Assembly: GCF_031846185.1 (NCBI RefSeq)
Contig: NZ_JAVRIF010000002.1
Coordinates: 124,001-188,000 of the forward strand
Source: Thalassotalea_H castellviae
GTDB lineage: Bacteria > Pseudomonadota > Gammaproteobacteria > Enterobacterales > Alteromonadaceae
Length of the DNA stretch: 64,000 nucleotides
Direction of reading: 5' to 3'
Part shown: in pieces, positions 26,933 through 34,575 of the stretch
How the letters are laid out: the number at the start of each line of letters is the position of its first letter
How positions within the stretch are numbered: the first letter of the stretch is position 1
Made by a program: the position numbers and the translations under genes
The notes under the pieces: generated by a model
Database searches by the model: none
What the model was told of the DNA's origin: nothing
The model's input: only the letters and a program-made list of their open reading frames with translations

Positions 26933-29692
26933 TTATAAACCTGAAATTGCCGCTACAGCAACCGCTGCCTGATAAACGATTTGTGTAGCTGCCTGCCATA
27001 AAGATAAATCTTCCATAAAATATGAGTCTAAAGGTACTACCACTGTATCGCCCGGTTTTAAGCTTTCATCGGTTGATTCAAACCAGTTACTGTTATTTGG
27101 TATTTCAACCGCACCATTGGCTTTAATAACATAAATTCGATCATTATCTGCTTGTTTTTTACTACCCCCACTTAAATCCACATAATCATATGCGGTTAAG
27201 CCTTCCTGATAGATATGTGAAGAAGCCACTTGTACCTGACCAACAACATTGATGGAGTTTTGTTTCGATGGAATATAAAGCACATCGCCATCTTCCAAGA
27301 TAACATCAACGTCAGTATTTGCAGTGATTTTTGGTATATCAATAACTAAGCGACCAATCGGTTTTATGTTAGTTAGATCCGCAAGTAACTGACTGGTTTG
27401 TTTATAATCAAAATTAGCAGAGCCTTCACGTTGTGATAAGTTTTTAGAAGCTATCTCCATTCTTAAACTTTCAGACACTTTAACCAGATTTTTCAATTCA
27501 AGTTGCTTTAATTTTTCACGTGTAAATAACGACGCTTCAATATAAGCAAACTCAGTAAAGCCACCAACGCGTTCGATTAATTGCCCCAATGTTTCACCGC
27601 GTTTAATGGTGTATTTTCCTGGGAATTTAAACTCGCCTTTTAGCTCTACATTATGGTTTTCTTGCCAAGAAGGAATATGGTGTACATTGATACGATCTTT
27701 ACTTTCCAATAAATGGTTATCTTGCTCACTACCATTTAAAGCGGCTGATAATTTAAAATTAATCGACGTTTTATCGGCTTTCTCATTTACGATAACGTTT
27801 CGTGTAATTTCAGACTTCATTAAATAGGCTGACTCTAGTAAGCCACCAGAAGCTTTAATTAAATCGTTGACTCTGCCATTTTTCGGTAAAGGATACAGAC
27901 CCGGATATTTTACCGCGCCATCAACTTCAACCATTTGAATAGGTTGTCCAGAAGCGGCTTGTCGTTTAAGTTGTTCTATAATTGGCGCTAATAATCGTTT
28001 ACGAGAGAAAAAACCTAGCTCTCGAATTTCAAGTTCTTTATTTGTTTCACCCGCAAGCTCTTCAATTGACTGGTATGTTTGTTTTAGCGTTTCTTTTGCC
28101 TGATCAACTTCATTAATCTCTTTTATTGCTGTACTGGAATCTTCATCGCCGTAATGATCCCAAAACTTTCGAGATTCATATTTTTTTTCTGCATTTTCTT
28201 TTTCAAGATCAAACAGTTCAGTTTTTGTTAGGGCAAAATCATCTAGCGAATCAATATTTGAAGCAATAGTTTCAATATTTGAGAAAACAACAATTTTATC
28301 ACGTGGTTGTAATGTTAAATTATCTGTTGAAGAAGTGTCGCTTAAAGCATCGAATAAACTAAATTGCAGTACTTCAATATTTCTTCCAATGTCTTTTTCA
28401 CGAATAATTAAACTATAAGTTAGATCTGCATCATCTTCTAAATACGCATGAATATCAGGGATTAGATCCGTCACTTTTTGATGTTCTTTCCACTGGTAAC
28501 GACCTGGACGAGCGACAGCACCAATAATGGTTACGGCATCCTCATATAAATCAGAAGTTTTCATCACACGGATAACATCACCTGATTTAACCGAATGTTT
28601 TAATGATTCTTTATCTGTTAAATCAACACTTTGAACAATCCTAAGATTTTCGTCATTGAAACGTTCTACAATCGTAGATGCTGGGTAAGCTGAAGGTAAT
28701 AACCCACCAGCCATAGATAATGCCGATGCAAATGTATCTTGCTTGGAAAGTTCATAAATTGCAGGACGAGTAACTTCACCATCAACGGTTATTTTATCGC
28801 CAACAGGATTGATAAAGACGACATCACCAGATTTGAGCATTACATCGTTAGAAGAATCACCTTTAATTAATAAGTCGTATAAATCTAACGTTGTAATTAA
28901 TTTACCGGCTCTTTTTAATTGGATATTTCGTAATGAGCCAATATCATTGATACCACCAGCGGCAAATAAAGCATGGGTAATACTTGATAATGAATTCATC
29001 ACATAAGGACCAGGTTTAAAAGCTTCGCCCAAAACAAATACTCTAATAGAACGCAAGTCACTTAACGTTATAATGGCTTCTACACCTAAAATTTTACTGC
29101 TAATTTGATTTGCTAAATATTTTTTGACCTCTAAAAAGGACATGCCAATCACTGAAAATGCTCCGAGCTCTGGCAGAATAATTTGTCCTTCTCGTGTAAC
29201 TTCTACGTCGTACTGATTATTTTCTTTACCAAAAATTTGAACGGTTAAAACATCTCCAGGACCAATTAAATAAGACTCTGGCACTGCGATATCAATGTTG
29301 GGTGCAAAGGTTAAAGGTGCGTTAGCAAAAACATCATAGCCAAAAGGTTGAGGGCCTTTTTCTTCTTCCTCGGTATCTGTTGTAGGTTGGTTATCGAAAA
29401 TTGGATTACCAAATTCATCGAACTGAGTGCCTCTTGGGTAATACTGTTGTAGTGTTTCTGCATTTTCAGTGGTGTTACTTTGGCTAGTCGACATTTGACT
29501 TTGAAGCGCAGAAAAATTGATTCCCATGCTTTGTGCCAACGATTTTTGTTGGGCAGGCGATAACTTTTTAAATTGCGCAAGTTGCTGTGGAGTAATATTA
29601 CTTGGCATTTGCGCCGCAGATAATTCACCAACAAACATCACACTCAAAAAAAGAGCTATAAACATACTGAAAATTTTACTTACTTTAATCAT
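26933..29692 (-). CDS. Large multi-SLBB polysaccharide export protein (OtnA/WbfF type)
   Basis: 919 residues, far larger than Wza (about 380). A signal peptide (MIKVSKIFSMFIALFLSVMF, cleavage near 27) has no lipobox Cys. A Gln/Ser-rich stretch (residues 35-80) precedes the Poly_export domain beginning at SYLIGPGDVLTVQIFG (about 139-154). At least five SLBB-like modules follow, with repeated V-x-G-x-V-x-x-P-G-x-Y motifs, for example VEVDGAVKYPGLYPL and VELKGEFKFPGKYTI. The C-terminus is hydrophobic (QIVYQAAVAVAAISGL). It would form an outer-membrane or periplasmic conduit for exopolysaccharide or capsule, as for V. cholerae O139 WbfF/OtnA. No Wzc kinase gene is seen here. Upstream of wecA, same strand. 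Confidence 0.85.
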   Translation of the reverse strand: MIKVSKIFSMFIALFLSVMFVGELSAAQMPSNITPQQLAQFKKLSPAQQKSLAQSMGINFSALQSQMSTSQSNTTENAETLQQYYPRGTQFDEFGNPIFDNQPTTDTEEEEKGPQPFGYDVFANAPLTFAPNIDIAVPESYLIGPGDVLTVQIFGKENNQYDVEVTREGQIILPELGAFSVIGMSFLEVKKYLANQISSKILGVEAIITLSDLRSIRVFVLGEAFKPGPYVMNSLSSITHALFAAGGINDIGSLRNIQLKRAGKLITTLDLYDLLIKGDSSNDVMLKSGDVVFINPVGDKITVDGEVTRPAIYELSKQDTFASALSMAGGLLPSAYPASTIVERFNDENLRIVQSVDLTDKESLKHSVKSGDVIRVMKTSDLYEDAVTIIGAVARPGRYQWKEHQKVTDLIPDIHAYLEDDADLTYSLIIREKDIGRNIEVLQFSLFDALSDTSSTDNLTLQPRDKIVVFSNIETIASNIDSLDDFALTKTELFDLEKENAEKKYESRKFWDHYGDEDSSTAIKEINEVDQAKETLKQTYQSIEELAGETNKELEIRELGFFSRKRLLAPIIEQLKRQAASGQPIQMVEVDGAVKYPGLYPLPKNGRVNDLIKASGGLLESAYLMKSEITRNVIVNEKADKTSINFKLSAALNGSEQDNHLLESKDRINVHHIPSWQENHNVELKGEFKFPGKYTIKRGETLGQLIERVGGFTEFAYIEASLFTREKLKQLELKNLVKVSESLRMEIASKNLSQREGSANFDYKQTSQLLADLTNIKPIGRLVIDIPKITANTDVDVILEDGDVLYIPSKQNSINVVGQVQVASSHIYQEGLTAYDYVDLSGGSKKQADNDRIYVIKANGAVEIPNNSNWFESTDESLKPGDTVVVPLDSYFMEDLSLWQAATQIVYQAAVAVAAISGL

Positions 29693-29761
29693 TTATCACG
29701 CCAAAAGTTACTTAATTCAAACAAGGGTTTAATTATTTTTATCTTCAAAATTAATTAGTTG

Positions 29762-30547
29762 TTAATCAATTTCTTCAAATTCATCCATAAAAGCTTCTAA
29801 ATCTGCTTCACTTTCATCTACCTCGATTGGAGGGTTACCATCATACACTTTATAGTTAATATTTTGAAAGTATGCGTTTTTAACAAATTCATAAGAGTCT
29901 ACTGAATCGTTGATTAATTGCTCCTGATCAGCAAGTGCGGCTCGTTTCTCTAATCCGATCACGCCAACTCTTAATAAATTTGGCCAAAAATCTATAATCG
30001 CAAGAGGCCAATAATATCGATCAACATAGTCGCCAACTTCTTCTCTAACAGACGTTGGACCCATTGCAGGTACAACTAGATAAGGCCCATCACCTACTCC
30101 ATAAACGCCGAGCACTTCACCAAATTCTTCTTGCTCTCGTGTCCAACCAAAATCACTGGCAGGATCAAAGATCCCGAATAAGCCTATGGTCGAGTTTAAA
30201 ACAAACCGGCCAGTATTTTTAGCCGCCGCTGAAAACTTACCTTGCAATAAATGATTAATAATTGACGATGGCTCATTCAAATTCATCGCCATATTAAATA
30301 AGCCTGTACGCACATCTTCATTAACATATTCAACATAGGCTTGCGACGTGGGTTTTAAGACATATTTATCGGCATAATTCCAAGTAAAATCCCAAAAAGG
30401 TCGATTAATAGACTCTAACGGATCTAACGGTGCATTCGCATTTTGTTCAACTTTGGGTGTTGACGAGCAACCAGCAAGAACGAATAAAAATACACTCGCT
30501 AAAAGTTTACTATTTGTAGAAAAGTTTTTTATAAAAGCAAAAGACAA
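29762..30547 (-). CDS. mlaA: MlaA (VacJ) outer-membrane lipoprotein
   Basis: Outer-membrane component of the Mla system that returns misplaced phospholipids from the outer leaflet. A lipobox LAGC precedes SSTP. The MlaA core follows: DPLESINRPFWDFTWNYADK, the EPSSIINHLLQGK helix, NSTIGLFGIFDPASDFGW, FGEVLGVYGVGDGPYLVVP and the VDRYYWPL segment. An acidic tail (DESEADLEAFMDEFEEID) ends it. The frame extends to an ATG at 30604, but that start has no ribosome binding site and gives an overlong leader. A TTG at 30547 has AAGGAAAG at the right distance and gives a normal 27-residue lipoprotein leader, so I use it. Confidence 0.88.
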   Translation of the reverse strand: MSFAFIKNFSTNSKLLASVFLFVLAGCSSTPKVEQNANAPLDPLESINRPFWDFTWNYADKYVLKPTSQAYVEYVNEDVRTGLFNMAMNLNEPSSIINHLLQGKFSAAAKNTGRFVLNSTIGLFGIFDPASDFGWTREQEEFGEVLGVYGVGDGPYLVVPAMGPTSVREEVGDYVDRYYWPLAIIDFWPNLLRVGVIGLEKRAALADQEQLINDSVDSYEFVKNAYFQNINYKVYDGNPPIEVDESEADLEAFMDEFEEID

Positions 30548-30670
30548 AACAATCTTTCCTTGGTTCAATATTGTACGTCTGTAAATTGCTGAGGAGTTTA
30601 ACATGCAAGACCGCTACACGGTACTTTTTGATGTTTAAAAATGATGGAAATATTAATAAAAATTGTAAAA

Positions 30671-31129
30671 TTAGGTGTTTTTCTGTTTATGCATAGCGAT
30701 AAGTATTTCTGCTTCCGCATGAGGTAGATCACATTCTCGAACGAGTTCTTCAACATCTGCCCCTAACTTCACCATTTTTTGGGCGCGACTATACAACTTA
30801 TCTTCGGGTTGCTGCTGTTGAATTTGTTCTATAGTTTCATGGGTTTGTGTGAGTTTTTCTTGCAAAACTTTTATTCGATGTTCAAGTTGTTGACTAATTT
30901 GTCGGTGCTCTAACTGCCAGGCTTGCAGGGAATTTTCTTTCGCCGTTAACTCACTTTGTTGTTGTTGATTAGCAAGTTTTAATTCATTAATTATAAACTC
31001 GTAACTTTCAATTTGTACTTCTAACGCACTGAAACGAATTTGATTTTTTTTGTTTTGAAAGAAAATGAGTACAAATAAAAATAACACTAGTGCTAAAGCA
31101 GCAAGACTATAAACCATCAATACATCCAT
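30671..31129 (-). CDS. DUF2802 membrane-anchored coiled-coil protein of the flagellar cluster
   Basis: 152 residues: an N-terminal TM (VYSLAALALVLFLFVLIFF, about 6-24), a long coiled-coil (about 30-115, rich in Gln, Glu and Leu), then the DUF2802 domain YSRAQKMVKLGADVEELVRECDLPHAEAEILIAMHK. Homologues sit at this place in polar flagellar/chemotaxis clusters of Vibrio, Shewanella and Pseudomonas, and the domain recalls Bacillus SwrB. Exact role unsettled; likely a motility accessory factor at the cell pole (inference). Follows cheW. Confidence 0.75.
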   Translation of the reverse strand: MDVLMVYSLAALALVLFLFVLIFFQNKKNQIRFSALEVQIESYEFIINELKLANQQQQSELTAKENSLQAWQLEHRQISQQLEHRIKVLQEKLTQTHETIEQIQQQQPEDKLYSRAQKMVKLGADVEELVRECDLPHAEAEILIAMHKQKNT

Positions 31130-31157
31130 AGCAGTCGTTTCTTTTCCATACTCATTT

Positions 31158-31186
31158 CAAAAGGCACTCAATACCGTTTAGTGCCT
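31158..31186 (-). terminator. Possible terminator between cheW and the DUF2802 gene
   Basis: AGGCACT (31162-31168) and AGTGCCT (31180-31186) pair perfectly around an 11-nt loop, just after the cheW stop. On the minus strand the stem is followed by TTTGAAAT, a short U-run. Could attenuate read-through into the DUF2802 gene. Confidence 0.5.
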
Positions 31187-31192
31187 GATCAG

Positions 31193-31687
31193 TTAGAATT
31201 GTTTCAATTCATCCCATTCATCATCAGAAAGTAATTTATTCAAGTCGACTAAAATAAGTAATTCACCATCTCTATTTGAGACACCTTGAATGAATTTAGC
31301 ACTTTCATCATTACCAACATTTGGCGCAATATCGATTTCAGAAGCTCTTAAGTAAACAACTTCGGCGACACTATCCACTAAAATGCCTATTACTTGCTTT
31401 TCAGCTTCAATAATAACGATGCGAGTATTATCAGTGACTTCTGATGATTCGAGACCAAATCTAGAACGAGTATCAATTACGGTGACAACATTACCACGTA
31501 AATTAATAATCCCTAAAACATACAAAGGTGCACCTGGAACGGGTGCTATTTCGGTATAACGCAAGACTTCTTGAACTTGCATAACATTAATACCATATGT
31601 TTCACTATCTAATTTAAATGTTACCCATTGTAGAACTTCATCATTGGTATCAACATTATCATTTGCACTGCGTCTTTCTTCAGACAT
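31193..31687 (-). CDS. cheW: Chemotaxis coupling protein CheW
   Basis: 164-residue CheW that links chemoreceptors to the CheA kinase. A short acidic N-terminus precedes the SH3-like core: WVTFKLDSETYGINVMQVQEVLRY, PVPGAPLYVLGIINLRGNVVTVIDTR, then the second subdomain IIEAEKQVIGILVDSVAEVV and FIQGVSNRDGELLILVDLNKLL. All family landmarks are present and length is normal. Last chemotaxis gene of the run. Confidence 0.95.
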   Translation of the reverse strand: MSEERRSANDNVDTNDEVLQWVTFKLDSETYGINVMQVQEVLRYTEIAPVPGAPLYVLGIINLRGNVVTVIDTRSRFGLESSEVTDNTRIVIIEAEKQVIGILVDSVAEVVYLRASEIDIAPNVGNDESAKFIQGVSNRDGELLILVDLNKLLSDDEWDELKQF

Positions 31688-31777
31688 ACCGCTTGCCTCT
31701 TAAAGTTATTCACTTTTCCACTAGAATATTATTAATATAGTCTATCGTTCAAGTTTTTAATATTAATTCTATAAATA

Positions 31778-32593
31778 TTAATGTGTTGACTGATTTACAT
31801 TCGCACCTTCTTCAAGCATATGGATTAATGCATCAACATCTAATAAAGCGCACATTCGCTCTTTGACTAATCCTGCTAACCAAGGCCTTTTCTGAGAATC
31901 TTCTAACCATTTCACATCTTCGTGCTCTAAAGTAACCGTATCAATTAAATTTTCAGCCATCAATCCCCAAGGACTATTATTTAACATGATGATATATTGA
32001 TAGTTTAGCGAATCTTTTAGCGTTTGGTTACATTTTTCTGGCATGACCCAAACGGCAGTATCAACAACATTGATTTTTTCTTCTCGATGAAGCATCACGC
32101 CTGTAAACCACTCAGGTTTACCGACTAAACTATTAATTTTATCTACGTTATGAATACCACCTAATTCAATCAGAGGTACAGCAACGGTTAAGCCTGCCAC
32201 TTCAAAAAACATGGCTTGAAAACTACCCTTTCGATAATTTTTATCGGCGTCAATTTTAAACTCAGCTAAGCTTTTTTTCGTTTGAATTTGCGGCTCTGTT
32301 TCGATCTCAACTTCAGGAATGACTTCAACTTCAGGCGGTGTTTTACTTTCAACTTTAACCTTAGCAGGTTCCATTATTTTATTTGCTGATTTAGCAGAGG
32401 TGACCGCTTCAAGCGTTGATTTTTCAATGTTGTTAGCAACACTTGCTTGTTGTAATAATTTATCGAGCTTTTCTTTCTCAGCAGTTTTAGATAGTGCTTC
32501 AGCTTCCAAATTTGGACTGTTCTCTTCTTCTGTCATTAACTCTGACAGATAGTTTTGCATTAATTTTTGGCTCGCAGCTAAAGACTTTTTCAT
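31778..32593 (-). CDS. parP: ParP, CheW-like polar array protein
   Basis: 271 residues: a Lys/Glu/Pro-rich unstructured N-terminal two-thirds (to about 125) and a C-terminal CheW-like domain (from about MFFEVAGLTVAVPLIELGGI to LVKERMCALLDVDALIHML). This architecture, and the gene order parC-parP-cheW, match Vibrio ParP, whose AIF domain binds CheA and ParC to retain chemotaxis arrays at the pole. It starts 6 bp after parC, consistent with coupled expression. A second generic CheW is the alternative, but the long variable N-terminus and context favour ParP. Confidence 0.85.
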   Translation of the reverse strand: MKKSLAASQKLMQNYLSELMTEEENSPNLEAEALSKTAEKEKLDKLLQQASVANNIEKSTLEAVTSAKSANKIMEPAKVKVESKTPPEVEVIPEVEIETEPQIQTKKSLAEFKIDADKNYRKGSFQAMFFEVAGLTVAVPLIELGGIHNVDKINSLVGKPEWFTGVMLHREEKINVVDTAVWVMPEKCNQTLKDSLNYQYIIMLNNSPWGLMAENLIDTVTLEHEDVKWLEDSQKRPWLAGLVKERMCALLDVDALIHMLEEGANVNQSTH

Positions 32594-32599
32594 AAATAA

Positions 32600-33376
32600 T
32601 TAGCTCTTTTTCTTATGAAGTTTAATTAAATAGTCTAGCAGTTTTTTATAAGCTAAAACCCCTCGACTAGAAGGAGAATAGTCAGATGGCACACGTTGAA
32701 TATTACTAGCATTTCTAAAATTGGTGTCAATCGGCACAACGCCATTCCAAACAGCATCACCGTATAAGTCTTGTAATTTTTTGTATGCTAATAAAGAAGC
32801 TTTAGTTCGTTTATCAAACATGGTCGGAATGATGGTATAAATAAAAGGCTTTTGTTGTTCACCTTGCATTATTTCCATTGTTTTCATCATTCTATCTAAG
32901 CCTTTTAGCGCAAGAAATTCTGTTTGCACCGGAACAATGATCCTATCAGATGCAACTAGCGCATTTACCATTAATACGCCAAGAACGGGTGGACAATCCA
33001 TTAAGACATAATCGTATTCATCTGAAAGCTTTTGGATGGCTTTTTTAAGAACTAGCCCCATGCCTCCTTTAGCACCTAAAGATCTATCTAATGTAGCTAA
33101 GCCCATTGTCGCGGGCAAAATATCAATATTTTTATAGGCGGTAGGACAAAGTGTTTGCATGATTTGTTCTTTGGTAGAAACTTGAACGAATAGATCATAA
33201 ACACTTAGCTCAAGATCTTCTGATTCTATACCAAAATAATAACTAAGAGATGCATGGGGGTCAGTATCCACTAATAAAACTCTTTTGCCACGTTCGGCTA
33301 ATAATCCACCTAACGAGATAGTTGAAGTAGTCTTACCTACACCACCTTTTTGATTTGCTATTGTCCAAACAACCAA
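32600..33376 (-). CDS. parC: ParC, ParA-like ATPase for polar chemotaxis arrays
   Basis: 258-residue ParA/MinD-type ATPase. Deviant Walker A QKGGVGKTTS (9-18), Walker A-prime VLLVDTDPHASLSYYFG (33-49) and Walker B YVLMDCPPVLG are intact. There is no membrane-targeting helix. In Vibrio, ParC recruits chemotaxis signalling arrays to the old pole and passes them to daughter cells with ParP and CheA. The placement between cheB and parP is the diagnostic arrangement, rather than a plasmid or chromosome partition locus (no ParB or parS seen). Confidence 0.88.
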   Translation of the reverse strand: MVVWTIANQKGGVGKTTSTISLGGLLAERGKRVLLVDTDPHASLSYYFGIESEDLELSVYDLFVQVSTKEQIMQTLCPTAYKNIDILPATMGLATLDRSLGAKGGMGLVLKKAIQKLSDEYDYVLMDCPPVLGVLMVNALVASDRIIVPVQTEFLALKGLDRMMKTMEIMQGEQQKPFIYTIIPTMFDKRTKASLLAYKKLQDLYGDAVWNGVVPIDTNFRNASNIQRVPSDYSPSSRGVLAYKKLLDYLIKLHKKKS

Positions 33377-33418
33377 AAGTTCACCTATTGTGTTATTAAA
33401 TTAATCAAAAAATGAAAG

Positions 33419-34543
33419 CTATTTATAATTAATCTCTTTCAAGATAGCTTTAGAAAAATCAAGTAAGGGTAATTCAAGCGATGAAATTCCAGCATTGGCC
33501 ACAGCTTGCGGCATACCATAAACGACACATGTTTCCTCATTTTGAGACCATATCACGGACCCTTTGCTTTTTAACATTCTTGAGCCATCACGTCCGTCAG
33601 ATCCCATCCCTGTTAATATTATAGCTAAAACATTATTAGAAAATATTTTTGAAGTAGAACCAAAAGTTATATCAACACTTGGTTTAAATGCTATTCGTGC
33701 AGAATCATCATCTAAAATTTTAATTCTAGGGTTACTTTCCTTCCCTTCTAACACCATTTGTTTACCGCCGGGCGCTAAATATGCACAACCGGGTTTAAGT
33801 GAATCACCATCTTCCGCTTCTTTGACGGTTATTTTACATAAGGAATTCAGCCGAGTTGCAAACGCTTTAGTAAACGCTGCCGGCATATGCTGTACCATAA
33901 TAATAGGTAGTGGGAAATCACTCGGTAATTGAGTTAATATTTTTTGTAAGGCAACTGGCCCGCCGGTTGAAGTTCCTATGGCTAAGAGTTTATAGGTATT
34001 TCCTGACGCTTTATTGAAACTAGTTGACCTTGGTGTCGTTTTGTTAGCATCAAGTGGTACCTTTTCTTTCACACTTTGAGTGCTTCTAGACGTTTTTAAC
34101 GCGGACGATTCTTTATTAAAACTAGTTCGCGTAATCCTACCAACTTTTTTATTGGCTAACTCTAATACTCGTTGCTTTAATACACTACCAGCATCGCCTG
34201 ACGTTTTTGCTATCTCATTAAATTTTTTAGGTAAAAAATCTAATGCCCCTGCATCTAAAGCTTCTAGCGTTGCTTTTGCCCCTTGGTGAGTTAATGAAGA
34301 AAACATTAAAATAGACGTGGGTGAATTCGCCATAATCTGCTTAACAGCTTCAATACCATTAAGCAGCGGCATTTCGATGTCCATAGTGATGACATCAGGT
34401 TTTAATTCTTTTGCTTTTTTTACTGCTTCGACACCATTTACAGCAACATCTATTACCGTTAAGTTTCTATCACTATTAAGGATATCACTGACTCTACGAC
34501 GGAAAAAACTTGAGTCGTCAACAACCAAAACCTTATAGGCCAT
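33419..34543 (-). CDS. cheB: Chemotaxis methylesterase/deamidase CheB
   Basis: 374 residues. The N-terminal receiver domain has acidic residues 9-10, phospho-acceptor Asp55 (VITMDIEMP) and a Lys in FLPKKF. A Ser/Thr/Lys-rich linker (about 145-185) leads to the CheB methylesterase domain with the catalytic triad: Ser in GTSTGGP, His in VQHMPAAFTKAFA and Asp in GMGSDGRDG. It removes methyl groups from chemoreceptors when phosphorylated by CheA. No cheR is in this cluster, as is usual in Vibrio-type layouts where cheR lies elsewhere. Confidence 0.95.
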   Translation of the reverse strand: MAYKVLVVDDSSFFRRRVSDILNSDRNLTVIDVAVNGVEAVKKAKELKPDVITMDIEMPLLNGIEAVKQIMANSPTSILMFSSLTHQGAKATLEALDAGALDFLPKKFNEIAKTSGDAGSVLKQRVLELANKKVGRITRTSFNKESSALKTSRSTQSVKEKVPLDANKTTPRSTSFNKASGNTYKLLAIGTSTGGPVALQKILTQLPSDFPLPIIMVQHMPAAFTKAFATRLNSLCKITVKEAEDGDSLKPGCAYLAPGGKQMVLEGKESNPRIKILDDDSARIAFKPSVDITFGSTSKIFSNNVLAIILTGMGSDGRDGSRMLKSKGSVIWSQNEETCVVYGMPQAVANAGISSLELPLLDFSKAILKEINYK

Positions 34544-34575
34544 TTATCATCTCTTTAAACTTGCTTTATCAGCAA

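Noticed and set aside
29311..29634. 107-codon frame on the same strand inside the SLBB export gene
   Set aside because: Out-of-frame with a clear signal peptide and Poly_export domain; it is the frame-shifted reading of the Gln-rich N-terminus.
32600..33376. ParA-like ATPase considered as a plasmid or chromosome partition gene
   Set aside because: No ParB or parS nearby; gene order cheB-parC-parP-cheW identifies the polar chemotaxis system.
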